5,619 bases of DNA from an uncultured Jannaschia sp. (GCA_937916365.1 CALFSY010000065.1:1-5619); one strand, 5' to 3'; numbered from the stretch's first letter, positions 1 through 5,619 are shown. The notes: a model not told the origin generated them from the letters alone. Numbers and translations: made by a program.

Positions 1-350
1 CCAGCCGCCAACAAGGCTGCTACAAAAGGAATGACCTCACATGAACAAAAGGGGGATAACCCACCAACCAACGCGCCGACAAAAATCATGCGGATTTGAT
101 GCCCCTGAAACGCGCCGTCAAGCAAACGTTCGGCGCCCGTTGCCTTCAAAACCCCAATGGCACCGACAGCGAACAGGATAAAGGGCAACGTGCCCAGGAA
201 ATGATCCATCATTTCGCCCAATACCGGCAAAACCGCGGGGCGATCCGAAATAATCAGGGTGATGATAATTGAAATGCCCGCAAGCGCGACTTTGTCAATC
301 CGGGCCCAAAGGGTGACAAACGGACGGGTTGATTGGGTAAGATCAGCCAT
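1..350 (-). CDS. COG0701 permease, ArsP/YraQ-like, 3' end outside window
   Basis: Partial membrane permease; the first 116 codons are visible and the gene continues past base 1. The ATG at 350-348 is supported by a GGAGG Shine-Dalgarno at 361-357, six bases upstream. A hydrophobic helix lies at about residues 21-35, a second at 51-68, and a third begins near 88. The third leads into the motif SPFCSCEVIP (residues 99-108, Cys102 and Cys104). This is the family hallmark of COG0701/PF03773 permeases, whose studied members include ArsP, an exporter of trivalent organoarsenicals. The gene lies directly behind an ArsR-type repressor that it overlaps by 8 nt, so co-transcription and metal(loid)-controlled efflux from the inner membrane are likely. 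The substrate is inference: many COG0701 proteins have no proven substrate. The family call is secure; the arsenical role is not. Confidence 0.82.
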   Translation of the reverse strand, partial: MADLTQSTRPFVTLWARIDKVALAGISIIITLIISDRPAVLPVLGEMMDHFLGTLPFILFAVGAIGVLKATGAERLLDGAFQGHQIRMIFVGALVGGLSPFCSCEVIPFVAALLAA

Positions 351-687
351 AAGTATCCTCCGATACCATATGCTGCCCGGCGTCGGCGCAGCATTCTGCG
401 ATAAGAAACTGTGATAAGGTTTCAACGGCCTCAAAAACGACCGAGCAATAAATGTGGCGACCCTGGCGACGTTGAACAATTAAGCCTGCGTTGACCAAGT
501 GTTTCAAATGATGCGTTAAAACCGAACCGGTCACGCCCACCGCATCGCCCAATTCCCCGATCGTCACCCCATCGCGCCCCGCACGCACCAACCGGCGCAG
601 GATCAACAGCCGATGTTCAGACCCCAGCGCCGCAAAAGCACCGGCGGTTTGAGTGAGGTAGTTTGGAGGAATGGAGTTTATTTTCAT
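343..687 (-). CDS. ArsR-family winged-helix repressor with C-terminal Cys-Cys pair
   Basis: A 114-residue DNA-binding repressor from the ATG at 687-685. An in-frame TTG at 741 would add 18 residues, but they are encoded by the AT-rich promoter and match nothing in the family, so the internal ATG is preferred. Features in order: helix with LGSEHRLLIL (21-30); recognition helix region TGSVLTHHLKHLVNAGL (53-69), matching the ArsR S-x-x-SxHLxxLxxAGL pattern; wing with RRQGRHIYC (73-81); C-terminal helix ending AECCADAGQH (97-106). Cys99-Cys100 sits where the C-terminal As(III)-binding ArsR proteins (Acidithiobacillus type, adjacent Cys pair plus a third Cys) have their pair. Here the third position is His106, and an additional Cys81 is present. 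The expected role is to repress its own operon with the permease until a thiophilic ligand binds. The DNA-binding class is near certain; the inducer is inferred. Confidence 0.9.
   Translation of the reverse strand: MKINSIPPNYLTQTAGAFAALGSEHRLLILRRLVRAGRDGVTIGELGDAVGVTGSVLTHHLKHLVNAGLIVQRRQGRHIYCSVVFEAVETLSQFLIAECCADAGQHMVSEDTYG
357..361 (-). promoter_or_regulatory. Strong ribosome binding site of the permease, inside the end of arsR
   Basis: GGAGG on the minus strand, six bases (ATACTT) before the permease ATG. It lies within the last codons of the ArsR gene and fixes the permease start. It is the clearest Shine-Dalgarno in the window, and contrasts with the upstream repressor, which has none. 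Confidence 0.8.
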
Positions 688-688
688 A

Positions 689-710
689 ATTCTATTATTA
701 TAGAATAATA
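689..710. promoter_or_regulatory. Overlapping inverted repeats, probable ArsR operator
   Basis: Two perfect inverted repeats of 7-bp arms and 4-bp spacer overlap in shifted registers. ATTCTAT-TATT-ATAGAAT occupies 689-706 and TATTATT-ATAG-AATAATA occupies 693-710. A further copy of the ATAGAA half-site lies at 713-718, 13 bp from the copy at 700-705. ArsR proteins bind such dyads as dimers and usually block their own promoter. This dyad covers the predicted -10 box of arsR and ends one base before its start codon. The repeats are seen directly; assignment to ArsR is inference from position. Confidence 0.65.
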
Positions 711-723
711 AAATAGAAATCAA
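697..723 (-). promoter_or_regulatory. Predicted arsR-permease promoter (leaderless transcript)
   Basis: A consensus TATAAT lies on the minus strand at 702-697, with a weaker TTGATT as possible -35 at 723-718 and a shortish 15-bp spacer. The arsR ATG begins nine bases after the -10 box, so transcription would start at or within about three bases of the start codon. This agrees with the absence of any Shine-Dalgarno. The -10 lies wholly inside the inverted repeat, as expected for repression by occlusion. Confidence 0.55.
701..714 (+). promoter_or_regulatory. Possible -10 elements for the divergent glycosylase gene
   Basis: TAGAAT (701-706) and TAAAAT (709-714) on the plus strand are plausible -10 boxes about 50-60 bases before the ATG at 762. 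No convincing -35 is visible at the right spacing; TTTATT at 677-682 is the best and is weak. The 74-bp gap 688-761 is the only non-coding DNA upstream of the gene, so its promoter either lies here or within arsR. No Shine-Dalgarno is seen before 762. In AT-rich DNA such hexamers arise easily by chance. Confidence 0.25.
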
Positions 724-761
724 CCCTGGTTTACCCTGCAAAATTCATTATCACAAATACC

Positions 762-1354
762 ATGGACCTTACCAAAATCGAAACCGATATTCGCGCCTGT
801 CGTTTGTGTGCCGACCGATTTGCCGCCACGGCCACGGGCCACACTCCCAACCCCGTGATATGGTTTGCCCCCGACGCGCGGATTTTAATCGCGGGTCAGG
901 CGCCGGGGCTACGGGTGCATCATTCAGGACGGCCGTTCACCGATCCGTCGGGGGATCGGTTGCGCGCCTGGATGGGGGTGGATGATGCCACCTTTTATGA
1001 CAAATCCAAGATTGCCATTTTACCCATGGCCTTTTGTTTTCCCGGCTATGACGCAAAAGGGGCCGACCTGCCGCCGCCCAAGATCTGTGCACAGACATGG
1101 CGCACAGGGGTTGTGAATGCCCTGGGGCAGGTCAAATTGATGTTGATCGTGGGGGGTATGCGCAAACGTGGCACATGACCGGCACAATGGGGGTTACCGC
1201 CCGCGTGGCATCCTGGCGCGATCATGCGCCTGCGTTGTTTCCCCTGCCACATCCATCATGGCGCAACACGGCCTGGCTTAAGAAAAACCCTTGGTTCGAG
1301 GCAGAGCTGTTGCCCGCGCTACAAACCCGCGTGGCCCAGGTTTTGGCCGAATAG
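762..1354 (+). pseudogene. Uracil-DNA glycosylase family protein (COG1573), frameshifted
   Basis: Excises uracil (or related lesions) from DNA to start base excision repair. From the ATG at 762 the frame reads 131 family-like residues, then runs out of frame to a TGA at 1176-1178. Restoring one G in the run at 1151-1156 gives an unbroken 197-residue protein ending at the TAG at 1352-1354, the usual family length. N-terminal part: Cys13-x2-Cys16, motif A GQAPG (45-49), HHSGRPFTDPSGDRLR (53-68), AFCFPG with Cys92, and Cys109. The four Cys are spaced like the 4Fe-4S ligands of family 4 enzymes. Distal frame: GGYAQ (131-135), then motif B PLPHPSWRN (161-169) with the active-site His164, then NPWFEAELLPAL (176-187). 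As written, the product lacks motif B and should be inactive. No other lesion is present, so the break is recent, a sequencing error, or bypassed by slippage. It ends 4 bp from the convergent ghrA. Confidence 0.85.
1151..1157 (+). other. Frameshift site in the glycosylase gene (G6 run, G-GGG-GGT)
   Basis: The upstream frame reads ATC GTG GGG GGT ATG, and the family continuation (Y-A-Q) is read only from TAT at 1157. A -1 shift, or one more G, reconnects the two halves. The bases form G-GGG-GGT, which has the X-XXY-YYZ layout that permits tandem -1 slippage. No strong downstream hairpin is evident by eye, so a simple deletion or base-call error in a homopolymer is the more economical reading. 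Confidence 0.8.
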
Positions 1355-1358
1355 CGCG

Positions 1359-2294
1359 TTAATACCCCAAGACACGATCCACAAGATGTAGGAAAGGTTC
1401 GCCTGCCTCACCCCGGCGAATGTTTTCGGCAATCACGTGTGCTGCCGATGATGCCCGGGTTTCCGAGGCAATATGCGGCGTCACGGTAACCTTTGGATGC
1501 GCCCAAAACGGATGCGCGGGGGGCAAGGGTTCGGTGCGAAAAACATCCAATGTTGCATGGGCGATGTGCCCACCGTCTAATGCGGCAACCAACGCCGAAT
1601 CGTCGATTAACGACCCACGCCCTGGGTTTAAGATCACCGCCCCCTTAGGCAGCCGTGCCAAACGATCGGCATTTAGAATATTTTGCGTTTGGGGTGTGTT
1701 GGGCAACAACACAATCACGATTTCCGCTTGTGCCAGCATACGATGCAACCCTGTGGTGCCGAAAAATGTTTCAACATCATTGATGTGTTTGGCCGCACGC
1801 GCCCATCCCACCACGCGAAAATTCAGCCCAGCCAAAGTCTTGGCGCACGCCTGTCCCAAAACACCCAGGCCCAGTATCGCCACAGTGCGATCCCGCGCCA
1901 GGGGCGGCACAATACCTGCGCGCCAACGGCCATCTTGGCCATTGATGTGCGCATCCATGCCCAAATGATGGCGTAAAACGTGCCCCACAACCCATTCGAC
2001 CATACCTTCGGTCAGGCCATGATCAACCATCCGAGCCAAAGGCACCTTGATCGTGGGATTATCCACCACATCTTCAACCCCCGCCCAAAGACCAAGCACC
2101 GCTTTGAGGTTTCGGAATGGTGTAAAATCACGCAATCCCCCGTTCGGCGCGTGGATGATATAATCGACCTGCACCGGATCGGCCTGGGTGGTCAGGATTG
2201 TGTCTGCCAGGCCCGCATTGGCAAAGGCATTTTGCAACGGGATTTTGTATTGATCCCATCGTTGGGGCGGCGCGGCGAAAAGAACTGTGGGCAT
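1359..2294 (-). CDS. ghrA: Glyoxylate/hydroxypyruvate reductase A (D-2-hydroxyacid dehydrogenase)
   Basis: A 311-residue cytosolic oxidoreductase that reduces glyoxylate to glycolate and hydroxypyruvate to D-glycerate, judged by family. The split catalytic domain flanks a Rossmann domain with GLGVLG (142-147). The catalytic triad of D-isomer 2-hydroxyacid dehydrogenases is visible: Arg226 in NPGRGSLIDD, Glu255 in DVFRTEPLP, and His274 in TPHIAS. GWARAAKH (163-170) resembles the basic GWSRSxK loop of the GhrA subgroup and suggests NADPH preference. The C-terminus VDRVLGY matches the VDRxxGY ending typical of GhrA. The ATG at 2294 has no clear Shine-Dalgarno, but an in-frame TAG lies just upstream and excludes a longer form. 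It follows rodA by 56 bp on the same strand with no terminator seen, so it probably belongs to the mre/mrd transcript. The exact substrate is not fixed by sequence. Confidence 0.9.
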   Translation of the reverse strand: MPTVLFAAPPQRWDQYKIPLQNAFANAGLADTILTTQADPVQVDYIIHAPNGGLRDFTPFRNLKAVLGLWAGVEDVVDNPTIKVPLARMVDHGLTEGMVEWVVGHVLRHHLGMDAHINGQDGRWRAGIVPPLARDRTVAILGLGVLGQACAKTLAGLNFRVVGWARAAKHINDVETFFGTTGLHRMLAQAEIVIVLLPNTPQTQNILNADRLARLPKGAVILNPGRGSLIDDSALVAALDGGHIAHATLDVFRTEPLPPAHPFWAHPKVTVTPHIASETRASSAAHVIAENIRRGEAGEPFLHLVDRVLGY

Positions 2295-2350
2295 TGGGGA
2301 CAGCTAAACGTTAATATCCAGATTGCAGGGGCGGTGGGGTAGCAAACCTT
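2295..2350. other. rodA-ghrA intergenic spacer, no clear signal
   Basis: The 56 bp between the rodA stop and the ghrA ATG were read on both strands. There is no GC hairpin followed by T residues, and no -35/-10 pair with acceptable spacing toward ghrA. A central AACGTT palindrome is too short to mean anything. Read-through from rodA is the simplest source of ghrA expression. Confidence 0.4.
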
Positions 2351-3490
2351 TTAACGGGGGCGATGCACGTGTGCCGATTGCACCAAACCAAACGCCACCA
2401 AAAGCACCAACATCGCCGATCCGCCATAGCTGACCAATGGCAACGGCACCCCGACAACGGGGGCCAACCCCATGACCATGGCCATGTTAACCCCGAAATA
2501 TAAGAAAAAGCTAACCGCGATGCCCAACACCAAAAGCGAGGCATACCGATCCCGTGCCATCAGGGCAGTATGAACACAAAACATTAGGATCAGCATGTAA
2601 AGCAGCAAAAGCGAACTGCCCCCTAAAAATCCGAATTCTTCGGCCAACGTGGGAAAGATAAAATCGGTATGCGCCTCGGGTAAAAAATCACCCCGAATCT
2701 GCGTGCCCTGCATAAATCCGCGCCCGGTCCAACCGCCCGAACCCAGGGCAATTTGGCTTTGTGTGATGTGATACCCCGCCCCCAGGGGATCGCTTGATGG
2801 GTCAAGAAAGGTATCAATGCGTCGATATTGATAATCCGCCAAAATTGCCCAATCCGTGCCGCGGCTGGCAAATACCGCCGCAACGCCCGCCGCGCTTAAT
2901 CCAATCACACTTGCGAAATACGCCCAATGCACCCCCGCCAGGAAAATAACCGCGCCCCCCCCCCAAAGGATTAAAACCGCCGTTCCAAGGTCAGGTTGCA
3001 GCACAGTCAACATCACTGGCACCCCAATGATGCCTAGCGGGATCAACACAAAAATCGGATTAGAGACTTTGTCCAAATCCAGCCAATCGTAGTAAGCGGC
3101 CAACATCATCACAACTGTGATTTTTGCAATTTCCGACGGCTGTAAACGCGTGAACCCTAAATCAATCCACCGCTGTGCCCCGCCGCCCGTCACGCCGAAA
3201 AATTCCACATAAATCAGCAGCAAGATTGATACGACATAAGCCAGCAACGACATATTTCGCCAAAACCAGATTGGCACAAACGCCACCCCCAACATTGCCA
3301 CAAGACCAAGAGCAAAACGTTCCATTTGTGGACGCGCCCATTGATCTGTTTGGCCACCAGATACGGAATACAGCATCAAAAACCCAAAACAGGCCACTGC
3401 AGCCACCAACAAGATCAAGGCCCAGTTTAGGTAAAGCACCTTGCGCCACCCCGTGGGCGTGAATTTGACATTGTATTCCAGAAAACTCAT
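2351..3490 (-). CDS. rodA: Rod shape-determining protein RodA, SEDS peptidoglycan polymerase
   Basis: An inner-membrane glycosyltransferase that polymerises lipid II into glycan strands during lateral wall growth, working with PBP2. 379 residues, typical of the family, with about ten predicted membrane helices (the first at 23-43, the last at 355-375). SEDS landmarks: GAQRWIDLGFTRLQPSEIAK (104-123), QPDLGTA (165-171), GYHITQSQIALGSGG (239-253), FLPEAHTDFIFPTLAEEFG (269-287) and the C-terminal signature PVVGVPLPLVSYGGS (344-358). Asp276 in HTDF corresponds to the catalytic Asp of characterised RodA proteins. The ATG at 3490-3488 overlaps the PBP2 stop as ATGA. No good Shine-Dalgarno is nearby, which suggests translational coupling. 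Oddity: a run of ten Gs on the coding strand (plus-strand C10, 2955-2964) encodes W-G-G-G at 176-179 and is in frame. mrdB is the synonym. Confidence 0.96.
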   Translation of the reverse strand: MSFLEYNVKFTPTGWRKVLYLNWALILLVAAVACFGFLMLYSVSGGQTDQWARPQMERFALGLVAMLGVAFVPIWFWRNMSLLAYVVSILLLIYVEFFGVTGGGAQRWIDLGFTRLQPSEIAKITVVMMLAAYYDWLDLDKVSNPIFVLIPLGIIGVPVMLTVLQPDLGTAVLILWGGGAVIFLAGVHWAYFASVIGLSAAGVAAVFASRGTDWAILADYQYRRIDTFLDPSSDPLGAGYHITQSQIALGSGGWTGRGFMQGTQIRGDFLPEAHTDFIFPTLAEEFGFLGGSSLLLLYMLILMFCVHTALMARDRYASLLVLGIAVSFFLYFGVNMAMVMGLAPVVGVPLPLVSYGGSAMLVLLVAFGLVQSAHVHRPR

Positions 3491-5442
3491 GCGCGCGTGC
3501 TTTGAATGGTGCGCCCTGCGGGCTGTGGGGCCTGTGGCAAAATGGGTAGTGTGCGATGCAGTTCCTCTATCGCGCGTCGTTGGCTAACAGGGTAAAGGTC
3601 CAGCGGGGGAATATCCCCGATTTGCGCCCGCAGCAGGATGTCGCGCGCGATTGGGGCGGCCACTGCGCTGCCGCCACCGCCATGTTCGACCACAACCGAT
3701 ACTGCATAACGGGGGGATTCAGCGGGGGCGTATCCCACAAATAGCGCATGATCGCGCCGCTCCCATGGTAAATCTTCGTTACGAATAACACCTGCGGCGC
3801 GTTCAGCCTCTGAAATGTTGCGCACCTGGCTTGTTCCGGTTTTGCCGGCAATGGCGTAATCTTCGACCATTACGCGGCTGCGAAAGGCGGTGCCGCGCCG
3901 ATCGTTATTTACGCGCCACATGCCTTGGCGCACATAATCTAGATGGGTTGGATCGACCTCTAAATCACGGGTTTGGTCAGACAGTTGTGTAATTCCGTCA
4001 ACGGATCGAACCACCGATGGTTCGATAATTTTACCCGTTGCCAAACGTGCTGTCATAACCGCCAACTGTAAGGGCGAGGTTAGGACAAATCCTTGCCCGA
4101 TTGACGCATTCAACGTATCGCCGATTACCCAATCTTCGCCACGGTTTTCGCGTTTCCAGGCCATGGTTGGTGCCAACCCCCGCGCAACCGCCGACAACGG
4201 CATGTCGTGGCGAATGCCACACCCAAATCGCCGCGCCATAGATGATATTGCCTCAATCCCCACACGTTGTGCGATCTCGTAAAAATACACATCGCACGAT
4301 TGGCTAATGGCCTCAATTAACGCGAGCGGACCATGCCCGCCGCGCCGCCAACAATGGAATCGCCGTTCGCTTAATTCAATTGATCCGGTGCATGTGACTG
4401 TGTCTTCGGGTGTTATGACACCCGCCTCTAACGCGGCCAACGCGACAATCATTTTATAGGTGGACCCAGGCGGATACAATCCTTGCGTCGCTTTGTTGGC
4501 CAGTGGTCGATATGGATCAGCGTTCAGGTTATTCCACTCGACCGTGGATATACCGCGCACGAAAAGATTGGGATCAAACGTTGGGGCCGATGCCAGGGCC
4601 AGGATTTCACCGCTTAGGCAATCTATCACAACTGCCCCCGCGCTTTGCCCGCCAAGTCGCGCTTCGACATAGTTTTGCAGCCCTGCATCCACTGTTAACT
4701 GCACATCGGATCCGGGGGTGGGGGGCGTTCGGTCAAGTTCGCGCATAATACGACCCGCGGCGTTGATCTCAACACGTCTTGTCCCCGCCTGCCCGCGTAA
4801 GGTGTGTTCCATGCGCGATTCGACATTATTGCGCCCAACGTGAAAATCGGGGGTTTGCAAAACGGGGTCGGTATCGCCCGTTTGTTCGATATAATAATCG
4901 GATACGGGGCCAACATAGCCTACGATATGGGAAAAATCAGCGCCCAGGGGGTAAATGCGGCTTAACCCCACATCGGGGTTGACGCCAGGCAGCGCCGGCG
5001 CATTGACGGCAACGGCGCTCATTTCTGCCCACGATAGATGGTCGGCAATGGTCACGGCCACCCAAGGCGCGCGTGATTTAATCCTTTCGCGCGCACGTTC
5101 GAGGCGCGATTGGTCAAGATTGACGATCTGCCCCAAACGATCCAAGACCATGTCTACATCATCGGCATCTTCACGCACCATTGTGATGCGATAATTTGGT
5201 TCGTTTCCCGCCAAAAGCACGCCGCGCCGATCAAATATCAACCCGCGCGAGGGTGGCAACAACCGATCGCTGATACGGTTTTCCTCTGCTAACAAGCGAA
5301 ATGTATCTGTTCTTTCAACCTGCAAATATCGCATTCGCGCCGCCAAAATGGCCCCGGTCACAAGGAAAATGCCGCCAATAATAAAACTGCGCCGCGTGAT
5401 TTGGCGCGCGCTATATTCAACTTCACGGGGGCTGCGTTTCAT
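3487..5442 (-). CDS. mrdA: Penicillin-binding protein 2, elongasome transpeptidase
   Basis: A 651-residue class B PBP that crosslinks the glycan made by RodA in cell elongation. Short cytoplasmic N-terminus, one signal-anchor helix (about 19-36), then a periplasmic PBP-dimer/pedestal region: PPSRGLIFDRRG at 63-74, GYVGPVSDY at 175-183, RGQAGTRRVE at 216-225. The transpeptidase domain follows: YPPGSTYK with nucleophile Ser327 and Lys330, SCD (Ser382-Asp384) as the SxN-type motif, NASIGQG (445-451), and KTGTSQV with Lys534-Thr535-Gly536. Cys351, Cys364, His370 and Cys383 between the first two motifs form a likely metal-binding cluster. The ATG at 5442 lies 5 bp after the mreD stop; AAGGTG overlapping that stop is a weak, very close ribosome site. 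The order mreD-mrdA-rodA is the standard elongasome operon. pbpA is a synonym. Confidence 0.96.
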   Translation of the reverse strand: MKRSPREVEYSARQITRRSFIIGGIFLVTGAILAARMRYLQVERTDTFRLLAEENRISDRLLPPSRGLIFDRRGVLLAGNEPNYRITMVREDADDVDMVLDRLGQIVNLDQSRLERARERIKSRAPWVAVTIADHLSWAEMSAVAVNAPALPGVNPDVGLSRIYPLGADFSHIVGYVGPVSDYYIEQTGDTDPVLQTPDFHVGRNNVESRMEHTLRGQAGTRRVEINAAGRIMRELDRTPPTPGSDVQLTVDAGLQNYVEARLGGQSAGAVVIDCLSGEILALASAPTFDPNLFVRGISTVEWNNLNADPYRPLANKATQGLYPPGSTYKMIVALAALEAGVITPEDTVTCTGSIELSERRFHCWRRGGHGPLALIEAISQSCDVYFYEIAQRVGIEAISSMARRFGCGIRHDMPLSAVARGLAPTMAWKRENRGEDWVIGDTLNASIGQGFVLTSPLQLAVMTARLATGKIIEPSVVRSVDGITQLSDQTRDLEVDPTHLDYVRQGMWRVNNDRRGTAFRSRVMVEDYAIAGKTGTSQVRNISEAERAAGVIRNEDLPWERRDHALFVGYAPAESPRYAVSVVVEHGGGGSAVAAPIARDILLRAQIGDIPPLDLYPVSQRRAIEELHRTLPILPQAPQPAGRTIQSTRA

Positions 5443-5447
5443 GCACC

Positions 5448-5619
5448 TTACCCAATCGTTACATCAGCAGGCCCAATTTTACGGAGCCTTAGGATATATT
5501 TTGAAACCAAAACCACCAAAGGATAAATCCCAATGGTTAAAATGGCTTGGGTTAATGTTAAGCCAAGTGGATCAAGATCCACAAACAAAACCCAAAGCAC
5601 AACGCGATTTAACAAGACC
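5448..5619 (-). CDS. mreD: Rod shape-determining protein MreD, C-terminal end
   Basis: The last 56 codons are visible, entering from beyond the right edge and ending at TAA 5450-5448. The fragment has two hydrophobic stretches (about visible residues 5-13 and 22-41). The second is LTIGIYPLVVLVSKYILRL, followed by a basic KLR-like tail (LRLRK) that is typical of the last helix of MreD. MreD is an integral membrane protein of the elongation complex, linking MreB/MreC to PBP2-RodA. The fragment alone is short and poorly conserved as a family, but its position immediately before mrdA and rodA makes the identity strong. The gene start and the expected mreB/mreC lie outside the window. Confidence 0.85.
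   Translation of the reverse strand, partial: VLLNRVVLWVLFVDLDPLGLTLTQAILTIGIYPLVVLVSKYILRLRKIGPADVTIG

Noticed and set aside
688..741. N-terminal extension of ArsR by 18 residues from TTG at 741
   Set aside because: The extra codons coincide with the operator and -10 box, resemble no ArsR N-terminus, and begin at a weak start without a ribosome site.
1158..1215. Stimulatory hairpin or pseudoknot downstream of the G-GGG-GGT site
   Set aside because: Only short, imperfect pairings such as GGGGG with CGCCC are visible by eye, which is too weak to claim a programmed frameshift signal.
1097..1354. A separate small gene beginning with ATG at 1097
   Set aside because: Only the part after about 1151 is protein-like, and it matches the missing C-terminal half of the glycosylase. 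The ATG at 1097 lies in the wrong frame of conserved upstream codons.
1420..1968. A 182-codon open frame on the plus strand opposite ghrA
   Set aside because: It is antisense to a gene with complete catalytic motifs, has no family resemblance, low-complexity composition and no ribosome site. It is a shadow of ghrA codon use.
5567..5582. Perfect inverted repeat GTGGATC-AA-GATCCAC, with CTTGG/CCAAG arms just beside it
   Set aside because: It lies inside mreD coding sequence (V-D-L-D-P), has no T run, and sits mid-gene, so a terminator or operator is unlikely. Chance plus codon constraint explains it.
1..5619. CRISPR arrays, tRNA/rRNA genes, insertion sequences, phage or toxin-antitoxin genes
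   Set aside because: No regularly spaced repeats, cloverleaf, terminal inverted repeats with transposase, or integrase-like sequence could be found. Nearly all of the window is occupied by recognised genes.

Overview
The window looks like chromosomal DNA from an alphaproteobacterium, most likely Rhodobacterales-like. The RodA, PBP2, 2-hydroxyacid dehydrogenase and uracil-DNA glycosylase sequences all resemble, from memory, the roseobacter versions of these families, and rodA followed by a GhrA-type reductase fits that group. Base composition is only moderately GC-rich by eye, which is low for classic Rhodobacter but acceptable for some marine lineages. The taxonomic call is inference; no database search was possible. 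The window is densely packed, with no gene-free stretch longer than 74 bp.

Right half (minus strand, read from 5619 down to about 1359): the distal part of a cell-elongation operon. It holds the C-terminal end of mreD, then mrdA (PBP2, transpeptidase), then mrdB/rodA (SEDS glycosyltransferase), separated by 5 bp and a 4-nt ATGA overlap respectively. PBP2 and RodA are the crosslinking and polymerising enzymes of the elongasome, and MreD is their membrane partner. A GhrA-type glyoxylate/hydroxypyruvate reductase follows 56 bp after rodA on the same strand, probably as a metabolic passenger of the same transcript.

Middle (plus strand, 762-1354): a Fe-S type uracil-DNA glycosylase converging on ghrA with only 4 bp between stop codons. 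Its reading frame is broken by a one-base deletion in a G run (1151-1156), which separates the N-terminal catalytic/Fe-S part from the HPS motif.

Left end (minus strand, 687 down to 1): an ArsR-family repressor with a C-terminal Cys-Cys pair, overlapping by 8 nt the start of a COG0701 (ArsP/YraQ-like) permease that runs off the window. This looks like a small metal(loid)-responsive efflux operon. The repressor has an AT-rich promoter/operator with two overlapping perfect 7-4-7 inverted repeats, a TATAAT box inside the palindrome, and a start codon so close that the mRNA is probably leaderless. The same 74-bp region is the only upstream region of the divergent glycosylase gene.

Most of the window is conventional. 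The points most worth a second look are the glycosylase frameshift, the unusual sensor-site residues and operator of ArsR, a 10-G homopolymer in the essential rodA gene, and a Cys3His cluster in PBP2.
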